Positions 8,900 to 19,757 of a stretch of 64,000 nucleotides of DNA are shown piece by piece. The notes below the pieces were generated by a model. The model was given only the letters and a program-made list of their open reading frames with translations. It searched no databases and was not told the DNA's origin. Position 1 is the stretch's first letter; each line of letters opens with the position of its first letter. Position numbers and translations under genes: made by a program. The DNA is from an uncultured Planctomycetaceae bacterium (lineage in GTDB: Bacteria; Planctomycetota; Planctomycetia; Pirellulales; Pirellulaceae): NCBI GenBank assembly GCA_937862885.1, contig CALMEE010000100.1, forward strand, positions 1 to 64,000. Direction: 5' to 3'.

Positions 8900-9473
8900 G
8901 ACCGTTTGTTCTCTGAGGGAAAAGATAAACCAATTCTTGGAAATGCAGTACCTGTACAAAACAAACATCGTAGGCGTCGATTGGCAAATGATCAATCGAT
9001 TCCGCCTGGACCTACGGATAACAACTTAATTTTCAACTGAAATAACGCAACTTCATGAAGTGTTGAGTCGGAACAACGCGATGAACATTGACTTTATCGG
9101 TTGACGGTTAGACGATGAGCATCGACGTTATTTCAGGGCATTTCCATAAATGCCGACATGGCGGGCCTGCATTTTACAATTGAAATCCGTGGGCCCTCCA
9201 ATTTTACCGCAGCAACCGGTCTATGCTACTCCTGAATCGAATTGACCGCGCGTTCTGTGGCACAATATTGAAGTACGATATCAAGCGTCAATTGATGAAA
9301 TCGACTGCCAACTCTGACTTTGCATTGGGTTAAGTAGCAGCGACGCTTTTTGCGCGCATTTATGCGACCGAAACTGCCGCATCTTGGAAACGATTTACAC
9401 GTTAGTATTCGGCTGGCAGATTGCCACCCACCGCACGTTGCACCACATCAGTAAGCGTAAAGCAGATTCCGAT
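8900..9473. other. Intergenic region upstream of the ast-type operon
   Basis: About 570 bp, non-coding as far as I can tell. It should hold the operon promoter on the minus strand and contains the long inverted repeat described separately. No other gene seen. Confidence 0.5.
9037..9136. repeat. Perfect 11-bp inverted repeat upstream of the ast-type operon
   Basis: CTGAAATAACG at 9037-9047 is repeated exactly inverted as CGTTATTTCAG at 9126-9136, with 78 bp between. Inside lie two similar direct copies of CGATGA(A/G)CAT. It is 138 bp upstream of the M20 gene start and could be paired operator half-sites or the base of a structured leader. Confidence 0.5.
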
Positions 9474-10928
9474 TCAGGTATCTAAACTTCCGCCAGCCGA
9501 CGAAACCGCGGCATGTGTTAGCGGCACATTTTCGATTGCTTCGCGCAGTACCGTGGATAGCTGGTTGTGTTTGCGCGAAACGAACAATTCGGCGAAATGT
9601 TCCAAGAAGAGACGAGTTTGTGGCTCGGAAAAATATTGTCGATCGCTGCGGATGCAGATACGCAGCTTTCGTTGATATGTAAGGACTCCCAAAGCAACTC
9701 GCGTGTCTTTACGCAGTGGTGGCGATCCAGAGACATCCACCAATACAAGATTACCGCATTGTAGGCCGTCGTCTGCCCGAGGAAGTTTTACCCAAAAACG
9801 TCGCGTTGGATCTCCGGTATTGGAGAACACCAAGGTGGCGAGTCCACCTTCCTTGTCAAGCAGCTGCGATGCGTTCTCGCTCTCGTCCGTGGAGATTTCC
9901 AACAGGAATCGCATGAACGAAGAATTGAACCTCGTGTGTTTAAGGTGGGCCAGATCATTACGCAGCCCCTCCAAAAAGTCAGAGGTGTCAAGAATTTCAT
10001 CAGAGCTTCGCTGAACAAGCGCATAACTCACGTAGTTAGCCGCCATAAATTGTGGTTCTTCGTCGTTACGCAAATCAAGAGGCATATTCACGCAGATCTT
10101 GCCGCGGATCGTATCATCCTTAAAAGCGCGGTTCCATTGCGCTAAAGCCACAAACAGACTTTCTAACAATGCGTCATTGATACTCTGACCACGTTCTTGC
10201 GCCTGCAGCCTCAAATCGCGGAACTGGTCTTTGTCAAAATCCAGGGTTAAGATGTCTGGAAAATGGCCGGGCACTTCAGAATCAAATTGCAGGCAATGAT
10301 TTGATAATGGCGCAACCGGTTGTCGAATGCGGTCGATCGCCAACCGCCGCTCGTCGGGTGGACTCGGTTTGAGGATTTCTGCGCTAAGATTATTTCGAAG
10401 GCGATTTCGCAGTTCCGTAGGGTCGACGTCTGGCAAAGGTTGCAGCGTTGCGCCCATGCCTGTCGCGTAAAACCACAAAATATCTCCAACGACTTGGTAA
10501 GCTGCAATTCCGTCAACAGCGGCATGGTGGAAAAGAAAGACACACCGCGCCCGTCGCTCATTGTGTCTCACCCAGCAACGAAATCCTATTTCTCGCCTCA
10601 AATCGATATAGTCAATGTGCGTTGGTTGGTTGATCGGAGCATGAAATTCACCCCAGAGGACTTGACTGTTATATTGTTCCGGGAGTATCCAACAATCGCG
10701 ACCACCTTTTGCCGGAGCGACAATCGCCCGCAACATGGGTTGCCGCTGGAGCGCTTGATCAACGGCAGATTGAAATGCACTGCGGTCAATGTCGCCTTCA
10801 AACTCGAATTGCAGGATAAATGTCATCGGATATCGTGGCGAATCATCGAGCAACATGTAGGCTTCAAACGGCGTCATGTGCATAGGAAAGAGTCGTCGAG
10901 ATGCGCGTTGATCCGCTTTTGTGGACAT
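9474..10928 (-). CDS. WS/DGAT-like acyltransferase (condensation-domain fold)
   Basis: Member of the chloramphenicol acetyltransferase/condensation superfamily, closest in pattern to wax ester synthase/diacylglycerol acyltransferases. The active-site motif HHxxxDG is seen as FLFHHAAVDG. The N-terminal block MTPFEAYMLLDDSPRYPM matches the start of the WS/DGAT domain, and later NMPLDLRN and VFSNTGDP resemble the family's mid motifs. The start is uncertain: ATG 10928 gives MSTKADQ and a short leader before the domain; 10988 and 10883 are alternatives. Substrate unknown. A 17-bp palindrome lies just upstream. Confidence 0.75.
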   Translation of the reverse strand: MSTKADQRASRRLFPMHMTPFEAYMLLDDSPRYPMTFILQFEFEGDIDRSAFQSAVDQALQRQPMLRAIVAPAKGGRDCWILPEQYNSQVLWGEFHAPINQPTHIDYIDLRREIGFRCWVRHNERRARCVFLFHHAAVDGIAAYQVVGDILWFYATGMGATLQPLPDVDPTELRNRLRNNLSAEILKPSPPDERRLAIDRIRQPVAPLSNHCLQFDSEVPGHFPDILTLDFDKDQFRDLRLQAQERGQSINDALLESLFVALAQWNRAFKDDTIRGKICVNMPLDLRNDEEPQFMAANYVSYALVQRSSDEILDTSDFLEGLRNDLAHLKHTRFNSSFMRFLLEISTDESENASQLLDKEGGLATLVFSNTGDPTRRFWVKLPRADDGLQCGNLVLVDVSGSPPLRKDTRVALGVLTYQRKLRICIRSDRQYFSEPQTRLFLEHFAELFVSRKHNQLSTVLREAIENVPLTHAAVSSAGGSLDT

Positions 10929-11024
10929 GCAAGGATCGGCGTCGTTTGGACAAGATCCAACAGGAGTTGAGGGTTTAACTGGTCTCATAACACAAACAGG
11001 TCTGATTCTTAACAAATAAATCGC

Positions 11025-11041
11025 CTGTAATCATATTACAG
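11025..11041. promoter_or_regulatory. 17-bp palindrome, operator candidate
   Basis: CTGTAAT-CAT-ATTACAG is a perfect odd palindrome about 100 bp upstream of the chosen start of the minus-strand acyltransferase gene (37 bp from the alternative start at 10988). Size and symmetry suit a dimeric repressor site. No regulator gene is adjacent. Confidence 0.4.
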
Positions 11042-11206
11042 ATGCGAGAATTAACAAATCCCCTTTTTTAGCGATTCTGTGCGGCAACTTGGAACATGCG
11101 TCCAAGGAGATCGGGTTCTAGCGAGTCAAACTTTCTGCAGAAAAATCCGCAGCCCAAATGCACCGCCGTTCTACTCTGAGCTTCAAACTAACATTGCCGA
11201 ACCGAA

Positions 11207-11914
11207 TCAATTCGAGTGGATAACATCCGATAAGAAGTTATTCCTCGATCGCCGCTTGTATGACTTCACGTACAGTACAGAGTTCTTCCGTTTGCCATGC
11301 TGCGCGAGCACATTGGCATTTCTCAAACAGTATGCCACACGTTGCGCAATGGACCGCGGACACCCTAACCCTTCGGCCAATTCAGCGGTGTCAAACGGTT
11401 CGGGCAAATCAAGCGGGACAAATGTGGCTAAGTCACTCTTTGACTTAAGCACGAACGATTGATCCACAGTGGCAAGTTGTTGGTCAATGATTTTGTAGTT
11501 GCGCCGTCGAAAACGATTCTTTTCGTTTTGCACTCGATACTCTTCGATCGTGATTAGCGGGACTCTTAACGTCAAGTTCGGATGTGGGAAGATGGCGACA
11601 AAGTGTACCAATTCATTAAAAATATCAATCAAATTCTCGCTTTTTGGACTCCAGCGTCGCCGCAATTCCGCACCATCCTCATGGTCAAGCGTAATCACCA
11701 GCTTGCGTCGTATTAAAGGCTTGATTACCTCCACCGTCTGACCTTCGACCAATTGACGGATTTTGTCTCGGATTGCGGCGAGGGTGCTCAATTGAACTTC
11801 GATCAACTTTGCGCCGCTCACGATGTCAATTCGGAATCGACCAAACTTCACCTCGGTTTGCGCATTGCGGGGTGCAAAATGTTTTTTTAGTTGGCGATGA
11901 AGATTCGTTTCCAT
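11207..11914 (-). CDS. Hypothetical protein, CoiA-like nuclease-fold domain plus possible winged helix
   Basis: About 235 residues from ATG 11914 (a longer frame from GTG 11965 exists). The N-terminal part shows E21, an RID segment with D30, and E39-V-Q41 in a strand-turn-strand pattern (FGRFRIDIV...KLIEVQLSTL). This resembles the PD-(D/E)XK core as seen in CoiA-like proteins, where E-x-Q replaces E-x-K. The C-terminal part (FDTAELAEGL, SIAQRVAYCLRNANVL, SVLYVKSY) looks like a helix-turn-helix or winged-helix domain. No neighbouring gene explains its role. The nuclease reading is inference from a short motif. Confidence 0.55.
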   Translation of the reverse strand: METNLHRQLKKHFAPRNAQTEVKFGRFRIDIVSGAKLIEVQLSTLAAIRDKIRQLVEGQTVEVIKPLIRRKLVITLDHEDGAELRRRWSPKSENLIDIFNELVHFVAIFPHPNLTLRVPLITIEEYRVQNEKNRFRRRNYKIIDQQLATVDQSFVLKSKSDLATFVPLDLPEPFDTAELAEGLGCPRSIAQRVAYCLRNANVLAQHGKRKNSVLYVKSYKRRSRNNFLSDVIHSN

Positions 11915-12627
11915 ACTTTCGTAAATCGCCTTTGACCGTGAACATGTCCTTCCATGTTTGGTCACGTACCAGAAAATGCCAATGAAATACGACGTGAAAG
12001 TCTTGCATATTGGCGTGAATTCTACAATAGCGAAAAGATAGCTGGCGTGACTGCACGATCAATGCCAACGCAGTGTTTTTTGTGCTTGATGACGTTGGCA
12101 TGAAGCCGAAACTGTTGCTGCATTTGAGGTGATGAACCTGGGCTAACGAATCTAAAGCGTTATGAGCTGTCGCAGCTGGACTCTTTCATGGGCGGTTTAC
12201 GCAACCGATCAACTATGAACAAAACTGCCGGGATGACAAGCGGGTAGATTCGACACGATGCATTCGCCGTGACAGGCTCCAAAAGCCTTTTTTTGGGTAG
12301 TCGATGGAACTTGATATGCACGGCGACTGCAAAGAGCGCGTTGGCGGGGTTGGCAGACTCGCATTCTGAAGTTGTTTTTCCGAGTTTTGGCAGGACGGCG
12401 CTTCACCCACCGCGCGAATCGTGTAGAATCATTGCAAAGATCGGAAGTCAAAAAATGGCTGATCGAACGCAGCAAATCGGTGTCTAGCTGCGATTTGCGC
12501 ATGGATCTAGGGGCATGACGTTGCGTATCTGCATCTCCTAGTTCCATAATGAAAAGAAAAAATTCTGGTGCATGTGGCGTGCATCCCGAAGAATTTGTCC
12601 TTAAACACGAAACCTGGGAATTTACTC
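11915..12627. other. Intergenic region with one inverted repeat
   Basis: About 710 bp between divergent genes. Small overlapping frames show no domain features. A 9-bp perfect inverted repeat, ATGCCAACG at 12062-12070 and CGTTGGCAT at 12093-12101, has a 22-nt spacer rich in T. Promoters for both flanking genes should lie here, but I cannot place them. Confidence 0.45.
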
Positions 12628-13596
<969 letters not shown>

Positions 13597-13727
13597 ATAC
13601 GGCGCGGAATTAGGACGAGTATTTGTGTACGACGGACGGCGATGTAAATGCTTGTAGCTGTAACCTAGTTGCTGTAGCGATTTTTGGATGTTTTGTTATC
13701 GAGCCACTGATTTTGTTGGAGTTTTCT

Positions 13728-15584
13728 GTGAAAAGCGAATTGTTTTACGTACCCTTCCGACTCGTATTTCCGTGCTGCTTAGTAGCTTTTTGTTCAGTGC
13801 AGCTCATTGGTCAATCACCAGTCCTGACTCCTGAGCAGGCTCATCAGCGGACCAGCGATATCGTCAAGTATTTGGCGTCGGACGAATTGCAAGGAAGGGG
13901 CGTTGAAACCAAGGGATTGGAAATTGCTGGCGAATTCGTTGAAAACGAATTCAAAAGTTTCGGTTTACAAGCAATGCCAGACGGATCGTATCGCCAATAC
14001 TTCGATTTGGACATTGGCTCACCTGCGCTGAATGAGGACACATGCAACTTGACGTTCGAGCGCGCTGGACAAGTAATCGAACTTGAGCTGGACAAAGATT
14101 TCGCGCCGCAGATTGGTCGACGTTCGACAAGCGCAACCGGAGGCTTGGTGTTTGTTGGATATGGAATCAAGGCCGACGAATTCAATTACGATGAGTATCG
14201 TAATATTGACGTAAACGGCAAGTTTTTGATCGTGATTCGAAAGGAACCGCAACAAAACGACGCCAACAGCGTTTTTAACGGCACCGATAATTCTGATTAC
14301 GCATTCGTTCAATATAAGGTCGACACCGCACGGGAAGCGGGTGCCGTGGGGATTTTGTTCGTCAACGATGCCGTTACTGCGCCGACTGATGCTGAGGATA
14401 AAGTGGAAGCGGATCGCAACCGTTTCAACGTTAGAGGGCGTCCAATTCCATTCGCCCACGTCACGAGGAGTTCGATCAATAGATTGCTTGAGAAGACGCC
14501 GGTGGTCGCGGCTGATGGTACAAGGCTCATCAATTTGTCAGAAATCGAAGCGAGAATTGACGCATCGTTGGAGCCTCTTTCAGCTGAACTCGGTGGCTGG
14601 AATGTAAACTACCAGGCAAATGTCGAGAACAAGGTGTGCAATATTTTCAACGTAGTCGGATTGTTGCCAGGTTCAGGACCAAATAAAGACGAATATATGG
14701 TTATTGGTGGTCATTACGACCATTTGGGATACGGCGGCTATGGATCGATGGCACCCGGTAGAACCGAAATTCATCCAGGAGCTGATGACAATGCAACGGG
14801 TACGGCGGCCGTGATTGAATTGGCTAGGCGGTTCGCGGCGTTGGACAAAGTAAATCGGTCAATGATTTTCGTTGCTTTTACTGGGGAGGAACGAGGACTA
14901 CATGGCAGTCGACATTACGTCGATAATCCTCCCTGGCCATTAGAAAAGACGGTGTACATGATCAATTTTGACATGATCGGCTACTTGCGAAACAAGCGTC
15001 TTGATTTGATTCACGGTGAGTCGGGTACGGGAATGGCTGCGTTATTCAGGAAATCAGCTGCGGGCCTTGATCTTGATTTAGCCATTGGAAATTCCGCTCA
15101 ACCGAATAGCGACCACTACTCGTTCTATGCTAAGAAAATTCCTGATGTATTTATCCATACGGGAATCACACGCGTTTTACATACGCCAGAGGACACCTTT
15201 GAGGCGTTAGATATGTATGGTGCGATGAAAGTTATTGACTTCACCGAAAATCTGATTCGGAATTTAGATGAGCTGGAAACAGCGCCGGAGTTCGTTGATT
15301 TGAGCGGTCAACGGCGCCAACGTACTCAGAGTTCACTCGGAGCCCAAATCGATTTTGAAGCAGATGGCGGACCAACAGTGCAAAGCATCGTCGCTGATTC
15401 TGCTGCCGAAAAGGCTGGTTTGCAACGTGGTGATATTTTGATCTACTTCAACACAACGAAGGTAACCGGCCGTTCTGTTGTCGTTGATTTGCTAAGGGAT
15501 AATCCGCCAGGCACAAAGATTGAGGTGAAGGTGAACCGAAATGGCGAAGTCGTTGTCCTGAATCTTGAACTGGGTGGACGTTAA
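13728..15584 (+). CDS. Secreted M28 aminopeptidase with PA and PDZ domains
   Basis: Zinc-dependent peptidase, about 618 residues, predicted exported. Order of parts: signal sequence ending near VQLIGQS, an N-terminal region (VKYLASDELQGRG, typical of M28 proteins), a PA-type insert (GLVFVGYGI ... AGAVGILFVND), the peptidase core with IGGHYDHLG, GADDNATG, FTGEERGLHGS and NFDMIGY, and a C-terminal PDZ domain (IVADSAAEKAGLQRGDILI). GTG 13728 is preferred: GGAG at 13718-13721 sits 6 bp upstream and the product then starts directly with a basic residue and a hydrophobic segment. It lies 52 bp before the RNA cyclase gene. Confidence 0.9.
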   Translation: MKSELFYVPFRLVFPCCLVAFCSVQLIGQSPVLTPEQAHQRTSDIVKYLASDELQGRGVETKGLEIAGEFVENEFKSFGLQAMPDGSYRQYFDLDIGSPALNEDTCNLTFERAGQVIELELDKDFAPQIGRRSTSATGGLVFVGYGIKADEFNYDEYRNIDVNGKFLIVIRKEPQQNDANSVFNGTDNSDYAFVQYKVDTAREAGAVGILFVNDAVTAPTDAEDKVEADRNRFNVRGRPIPFAHVTRSSINRLLEKTPVVAADGTRLINLSEIEARIDASLEPLSAELGGWNVNYQANVENKVCNIFNVVGLLPGSGPNKDEYMVIGGHYDHLGYGGYGSMAPGRTEIHPGADDNATGTAAVIELARRFAALDKVNRSMIFVAFTGEERGLHGSRHYVDNPPWPLEKTVYMINFDMIGYLRNKRLDLIHGESGTGMAALFRKSAAGLDLDLAIGNSAQPNSDHYSFYAKKIPDVFIHTGITRVLHTPEDTFEALDMYGAMKVIDFTENLIRNLDELETAPEFVDLSGQRRQRTQSSLGAQIDFEADGGPTVQSIVADSAAEKAGLQRGDILIYFNTTKVTGRSVVVDLLRDNPPGTKIEVKVNRNGEVVVLNLELGGR

Positions 15585-15636
15585 TAAGCCAAAAAGACCA
15601 AGTCGTATTTCGCCTCAAGTCAGCTAATATTCAAAG

Positions 15637-16704
15637 TTGCATTCAACGGTGTCCGAACCGCTCGTTATCGATGGATCTCTCGGTGAAGGGGGTGGGCAAA
15701 TCGTTCGTTCGTCCCTGACGCTTTCAATGCTTTCGGGTCGGGTTGTCGAAATCAGGAATATTCGTGCCGGTCGAAAGAAACCGGGTCTCTTGAATCAACA
15801 CTTAACGGCAGTAAACGCTGCCCGGCAGATTTGCAACGGAAGTGTGACTGGAGCAGAACTCGGATCGCAGCACTTGATTTTTGCTCCGGGACGGATTCAG
15901 GCTCGAGCGTTCGAGTTTGCCATTGGTTCTGCCGGAAGCACGATCTTGGTAGCGCAAACGTTGATCCCTGCGTTGATGGTGGCTGATGGACAATCAAGCT
16001 TGGAGATTGAGGGGGGCACACACAATTCGGCTGCACCTCCTTTTGAATATCTGAAGTATGTCTACTTGCCGTTATTGGAGCGCCTCGGCCCCAAGTTCCG
16101 CAGTGAGATTTTGGCATGGGGATTCTATCCTGCCGGAGGAGGCAGAATACGGATTGAAATCTCACCCGAGAAAAATTTGAGCGGCTTCAACTTATTGGAA
16201 ACAGGTGGGGAGTCGGAACCAAATGTAACAGCACTTGTTTCACGCCTGCCGCTCACGATCGCCGAACGTGAATGTACGTTTATTCGTCACAAGGCTGGCT
16301 GGAAGGCGAAACAGTGCGAGTCTGTGCGAATCACGAATTCGCCGGGTCCAGGTAATGTCGTGATGATCCGCCTAGCCTTTCCCAACGTTACCGAGATCTT
16401 TACCGGCTTTGGGCGGAGGGGGTTGCCTGCAGAAGAGGTAGCCGAATTTGCTTGGCAAGAAGTGTGTGCTTACTTGGGTAATCAAGCACCCGTCGGCGAG
16501 CACTTATGTGACCAACTACTGTTGCCACTTGGGATGGCTGCTGCGCTTGGTCAAGCGTGCCAATTCGTTACTGGTCCGCTTTCGTTGCACAGTCAGACGC
16601 ATGTCGAATTGATTAAGAAATTTCTGCCCATCAGCATTGAGGTTCTTCCTCGGGGCCGCCATTCGGTTACCGTAAAAATCGACCGAACCCCTCCGAGCGT
16701 TTGA
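15637..16704 (+). CDS. rtcA: RNA 3'-terminal phosphate cyclase
   Basis: Converts RNA 3'-phosphate ends to 2',3'-cyclic phosphate using ATP, in RNA repair or processing. The N-terminus IDGSLGEGGGQIVRSSLTLS is the family signature, followed by RAGRKKPGLLNQHLTAV and SAGSTILVAQTLIPAL. Near the C-terminus HLCDQLLLPLGMA and the region holding the adenylated histidine (SQTHVELIKKFLP) are present. At about 355 residues it is slightly longer than E. coli RtcA. The start is TTG 15637 or GTG 15649; neither has a strong ribosome site. No rtcB ligase is seen alongside. Confidence 0.92.
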   Translation: MHSTVSEPLVIDGSLGEGGGQIVRSSLTLSMLSGRVVEIRNIRAGRKKPGLLNQHLTAVNAARQICNGSVTGAELGSQHLIFAPGRIQARAFEFAIGSAGSTILVAQTLIPALMVADGQSSLEIEGGTHNSAAPPFEYLKYVYLPLLERLGPKFRSEILAWGFYPAGGGRIRIEISPEKNLSGFNLLETGGESEPNVTALVSRLPLTIAERECTFIRHKAGWKAKQCESVRITNSPGPGNVVMIRLAFPNVTEIFTGFGRRGLPAEEVAEFAWQEVCAYLGNQAPVGEHLCDQLLLPLGMAAALGQACQFVTGPLSLHSQTHVELIKKFLPISIEVLPRGRHSVTVKIDRTPPSV

Positions 16705-16766
16705 GACGTTGGGAAGATTGCGTTTGGCAAATGAAACAGCGATTTAGTTAATGAGCAATGTTCTGC

Positions 16767-18158
16767 TCAACCAGAAAACAAACGGTTATAGCCATTAAGG
16801 GCTGCGACCCGATACGCTTCAGCCATCGTCGGATAGTTGAAGGTTGTATCGATGAAATAGTTCAACGAGTTGTTGGTTCCAGGTTGCGACATGATTGCTT
16901 GTCCGATATGAATGATCTCGGCAGCTTGATCGCCAAAACAATGGACACCTAAGATTTCTAGCGTCTCGCGATGGAAAAGAATTTTGAGCATCCCAACCGT
17001 GCGGCCAGAGATTTGGGCGCGGGCTAGGCTCTTGAATTGCGAATGTCCAACCTCATAGGGAACTCGCGCTTCCGTCAATTCACGTTCCGTCTTGCCGATA
17101 CTGCTAATTTCCGGGATTGTGTAGATGCCTGATGGATAATCAATCGAACGAGGAGCAGCGCCAGGTCGCCCAAGAATATGATCGGCTGCCGCGCGGCCTT
17201 GCGTGTATGCCGCGCTTGCAAGTGATGGAAAACCGCTCACATCGCCGACGGCATACACGTGCTTGGCTTTCGTTTGGAAAAATTCATTAGTGGGTATGCA
17301 ACCGCGACTATCGGTCTCAACATCGAGTATTTCCAACCCCAAATCTTCAGTGTTTCCAGTTCGCCCCGCCGCCCAAAACAAAATCTCGGTTTGCAATGCC
17401 TTCCCACTATGGAGAAAAACGATAACGGAATCATCGCGTGGTTCGACACGGTCAATTTTTTCCAGATGACGAATTAGAACGCCCCGTTCCCGCAGGAAGT
17501 AGCTGAGCGCGTCGGTAATTTCATCATCCAAAAACTCTAGCAAACGGGCACGCGTGTTGACCAAGTTGATCTTGGTTTCCAAGTTGCGAAACATCGAAGC
17601 GTATTCGCAGCCGACGACACCAGCTCCGTAAATGGTCATAGAGCGTGGATTCGTCTGCAGATTCAGAATCGTATCGCTGTCAAAAATCCGCGGGTGAGAA
17701 AAATCAATCTCTGGCGGACGATACGGTCGCGTGCCTACGGCCAATACAAAATGGTCAGCTTGGATGCGCGTATCTTTGCCGACTTGGATTTCGTTTGTTG
17801 ACACAAATTTTGCATGTCCACTGACGACCTGCACGTCGTTTCGCCGGTAAAAGTCAGCGCGCATTGCTTCCTGTTGGTTGATGACCACTTCGGCACTTTG
17901 TCGCAGGTCATTCAACGAAGGCTTGGGCTGAAATCCAGCGCGCATCATGATGGGATTACGCATGGCTTCGGTCAAATGGAATATTGAAGATCGCAAGGCT
18001 TTGCTGGGTATCGTACCCCAATGCGTACAACCGCCACCGATTCGGTGGAACCGTTCGCAAACAACCACTCGTTTCCCACCTTTAGTTGCCTGCATAGCAG
18101 CACCTTCCCCGCCGGGACCAGTGCCGATGACGACTACGTCAACTTTGATCGTTACCAC
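16767..18158 (-). CDS. sthA: Soluble pyridine nucleotide transhydrogenase
   Basis: FAD enzyme moving reducing equivalents between NADPH and NAD. The 463-residue product closely follows E. coli Sth[67 protein letters not shown], and the C-terminal [19 protein letters not shown]. The redox-disulfide CxxxxC of dihydrolipoamide dehydrogenase is reduced to one cysteine, as expected for SthA. The start is GTG 18158, supported by AGAGGA 9 bp upstream on the minus strand. It converges with rtcA across a 62-bp gap. Confidence 0.95.
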   Translation of the reverse strand: MVTIKVDVVVIGTGPGGEGAAMQATKGGKRVVVCERFHRIGGGCTHWGTIPSKALRSSIFHLTEAMRNPIMMRAGFQPKPSLNDLRQSAEVVINQQEAMRADFYRRNDVQVVSGHAKFVSTNEIQVGKDTRIQADHFVLAVGTRPYRPPEIDFSHPRIFDSDTILNLQTNPRSMTIYGAGVVGCEYASMFRNLETKINLVNTRARLLEFLDDEITDALSYFLRERGVLIRHLEKIDRVEPRDDSVIVFLHSGKALQTEILFWAAGRTGNTEDLGLEILDVETDSRGCIPTNEFFQTKAKHVYAVGDVSGFPSLASAAYTQGRAAADHILGRPGAAPRSIDYPSGIYTIPEISSIGKTERELTEARVPYEVGHSQFKSLARAQISGRTVGMLKILFHRETLEILGVHCFGDQAAEIIHIGQAIMSQPGTNNSLNYFIDTTFNYPTMAEAYRVAALNGYNRLFSG

Positions 18159-18339
18159 TTAATTGAAATCCTCTAACATAACTTTGGGAGCAGGCACCTT
18201 AAACAATGCCTTGGGCAATTCAATTGGAGTCTCCGCTGAGAGATCCATGTGCTGTGCGATGATGTACGCCAACTCGCACACGAATTGCACTGTTATTCTC
18301 AAAAATATTCATGGCCGCTAGTGATGGCGCTGGGCCTCG

Positions 18340-19155
18340 CTATCGGATGATGGTCTCGCCCTCTTCATTTTTTTCCGCTGGCTTATCGGCATCGCTCTCA
18401 TCGTTTCGAGCCACTTCAGTCGTATTCGCCGAACGCGTCTCAAATACGCGGGCGTTGAAATAACTGTGGTTGCTTTTAAGCACTGCATCTTCTTTGCCAG
18501 CTCTGGCGATGCGGAACGGCGATGAGGTAAAGCGAACTTCACCATAGAGAGAGCCTTTTTGAATTGGGCCGGCGCCTAAGATCCAGGCGTTTAGATTTCG
18601 ACTTTCGGCGACCGAGATTCCTGATTGCCAAAGCCCTTCACGGGTCTCGCGTTCATAGGCGAAAATTGCCAACTTCGCGACGCCCACCAACAAATCGGCT
18701 TTAGCAAAGGCAAGCTCTGGAATAATAACCGGCGCTGGTGTCACTCCAAAGGCGCCGGCAGCAGCTCCCAAATTATTACTAGAGGCAGGTATCCCATAAA
18801 TTACATCGTGCCCATTGGTCCCCAAGGCACCTAGGCGAGGTTCGATGACAATCTCGGCTAAGTTGATGTCGGTCTGAATCGTACATTGATGCGCGTTGAG
18901 TTCTTGTCGAATCGCGCTAATCACATAGGACGAGTTGACCCAGGCAACTCCATTCACCTGATTCAAATAGCTCGTGTCAAGAAATACACTTTTTCCGTCC
19001 AGCGGGCTGAAGTCGATATGTGCGATCGCTTTATCCACGGCATCGGATATCAAAAGTTGTTCCAATGCGATCTTCTGTGTTGTTGTGCCGCAACCTAGCA
19101 GCAGAGCCAACGAGTTACAGAAGATCATGCCGAATTTGAGTAAACGTCTGTGCAT
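18340..19155 (-). CDS. Hypothetical lipoprotein
   Basis: A 271-residue product with a lipoprotein signal ending in the lipobox LLLGC (Cys 22). The mature part has an alternating strand/helix pattern with KSVFLDTSYL, a helix VISAIRQELNAHQC, IVIEPRLGALGTNG and a glycine/alanine-rich stretch, then a charged, Glu/Asp/Lys-rich tail after ~245. The VFLDTSYL...VISAIRQELN pattern is reminiscent of lipoproteins that gather outer-membrane partners, but I do not recognise a named family with confidence. ATG 19155. It is 181 bp upstream of sthA on the same strand. Confidence 0.75.
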   Translation of the reverse strand: MHRRLLKFGMIFCNSLALLLGCGTTTQKIALEQLLISDAVDKAIAHIDFSPLDGKSVFLDTSYLNQVNGVAWVNSSYVISAIRQELNAHQCTIQTDINLAEIVIEPRLGALGTNGHDVIYGIPASSNNLGAAAGAFGVTPAPVIIPELAFAKADLLVGVAKLAIFAYERETREGLWQSGISVAESRNLNAWILGAGPIQKGSLYGEVRFTSSPFRIARAGKEDAVLKSNHSYFNARVFETRSANTTEVARNDESDADKPAEKNEEGETIIR

Positions 19156-19757
19156 GATCTAAAGGTCAATTCGGAAATTGAAAGTCATCGATTGAAATGG
19201 TGTAAGTCCTGTTGGGGCAATCCGCATTCGCATTTGCTCTCGGGTCGTCAGGATAGTGCGCCCTTCCAACTACCCGCGCTGCCGCCAGTATGGTTTTGGC
19301 TGCTTGTTAGTCTCAACCAATGCTCCATGGCGCGAATCGGTGCCGGAGACTAGCAAAATCGGTCAAAGTCAAAAAGGTAGAAAATTCAAGAATATAAATG
19401 GTTTATCGAACTCATTCTAAATTGGATTTTTTTGATAAATTCTTCAGATGTTTTGCATGCAAAAATCATAACTCTTTATATCGTTATGACTTAGGACAGA
19501 TAGATCGATCTTGACCAGGTCCCGATGAATAATATAATTTCTGCAACGTTGGCAAGTTCGGTAACTTAGCTAGAGATGGCGAAGATTTCCGAATGGATTG
19601 ACGTAATAAGTTAGTTCAACTGCGGTAATGGTACACAATCCGTATGTTGAGAAAACTAAGTAGTACACAGGCGGTTTGGACACTGCGGCGAACTAAGGCG
19701 AAGATGTATTGATGCGACTTCCGCGTATCCAACCATCACTAGGGAGAGGATGGTTTC
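19156..19757. other. AT-rich intergenic region with a 14-bp palindrome
   Basis: About 600 bp between divergent genes, distinctly AT-rich from 19371 to 19500. TTTTGCATGCAAAA at 19452-19465 is a perfect 14-bp palindrome and an operator candidate. A small frame at 19150-19353 lacks supporting features. Promoters for both flanking genes are likely here. Confidence 0.45.

Noticed and set aside
16746-16768. Short GAGCA/TGCTC hairpin between rtcA and sthA
   Set aside because: Five-bp stem, no T tract; too weak.
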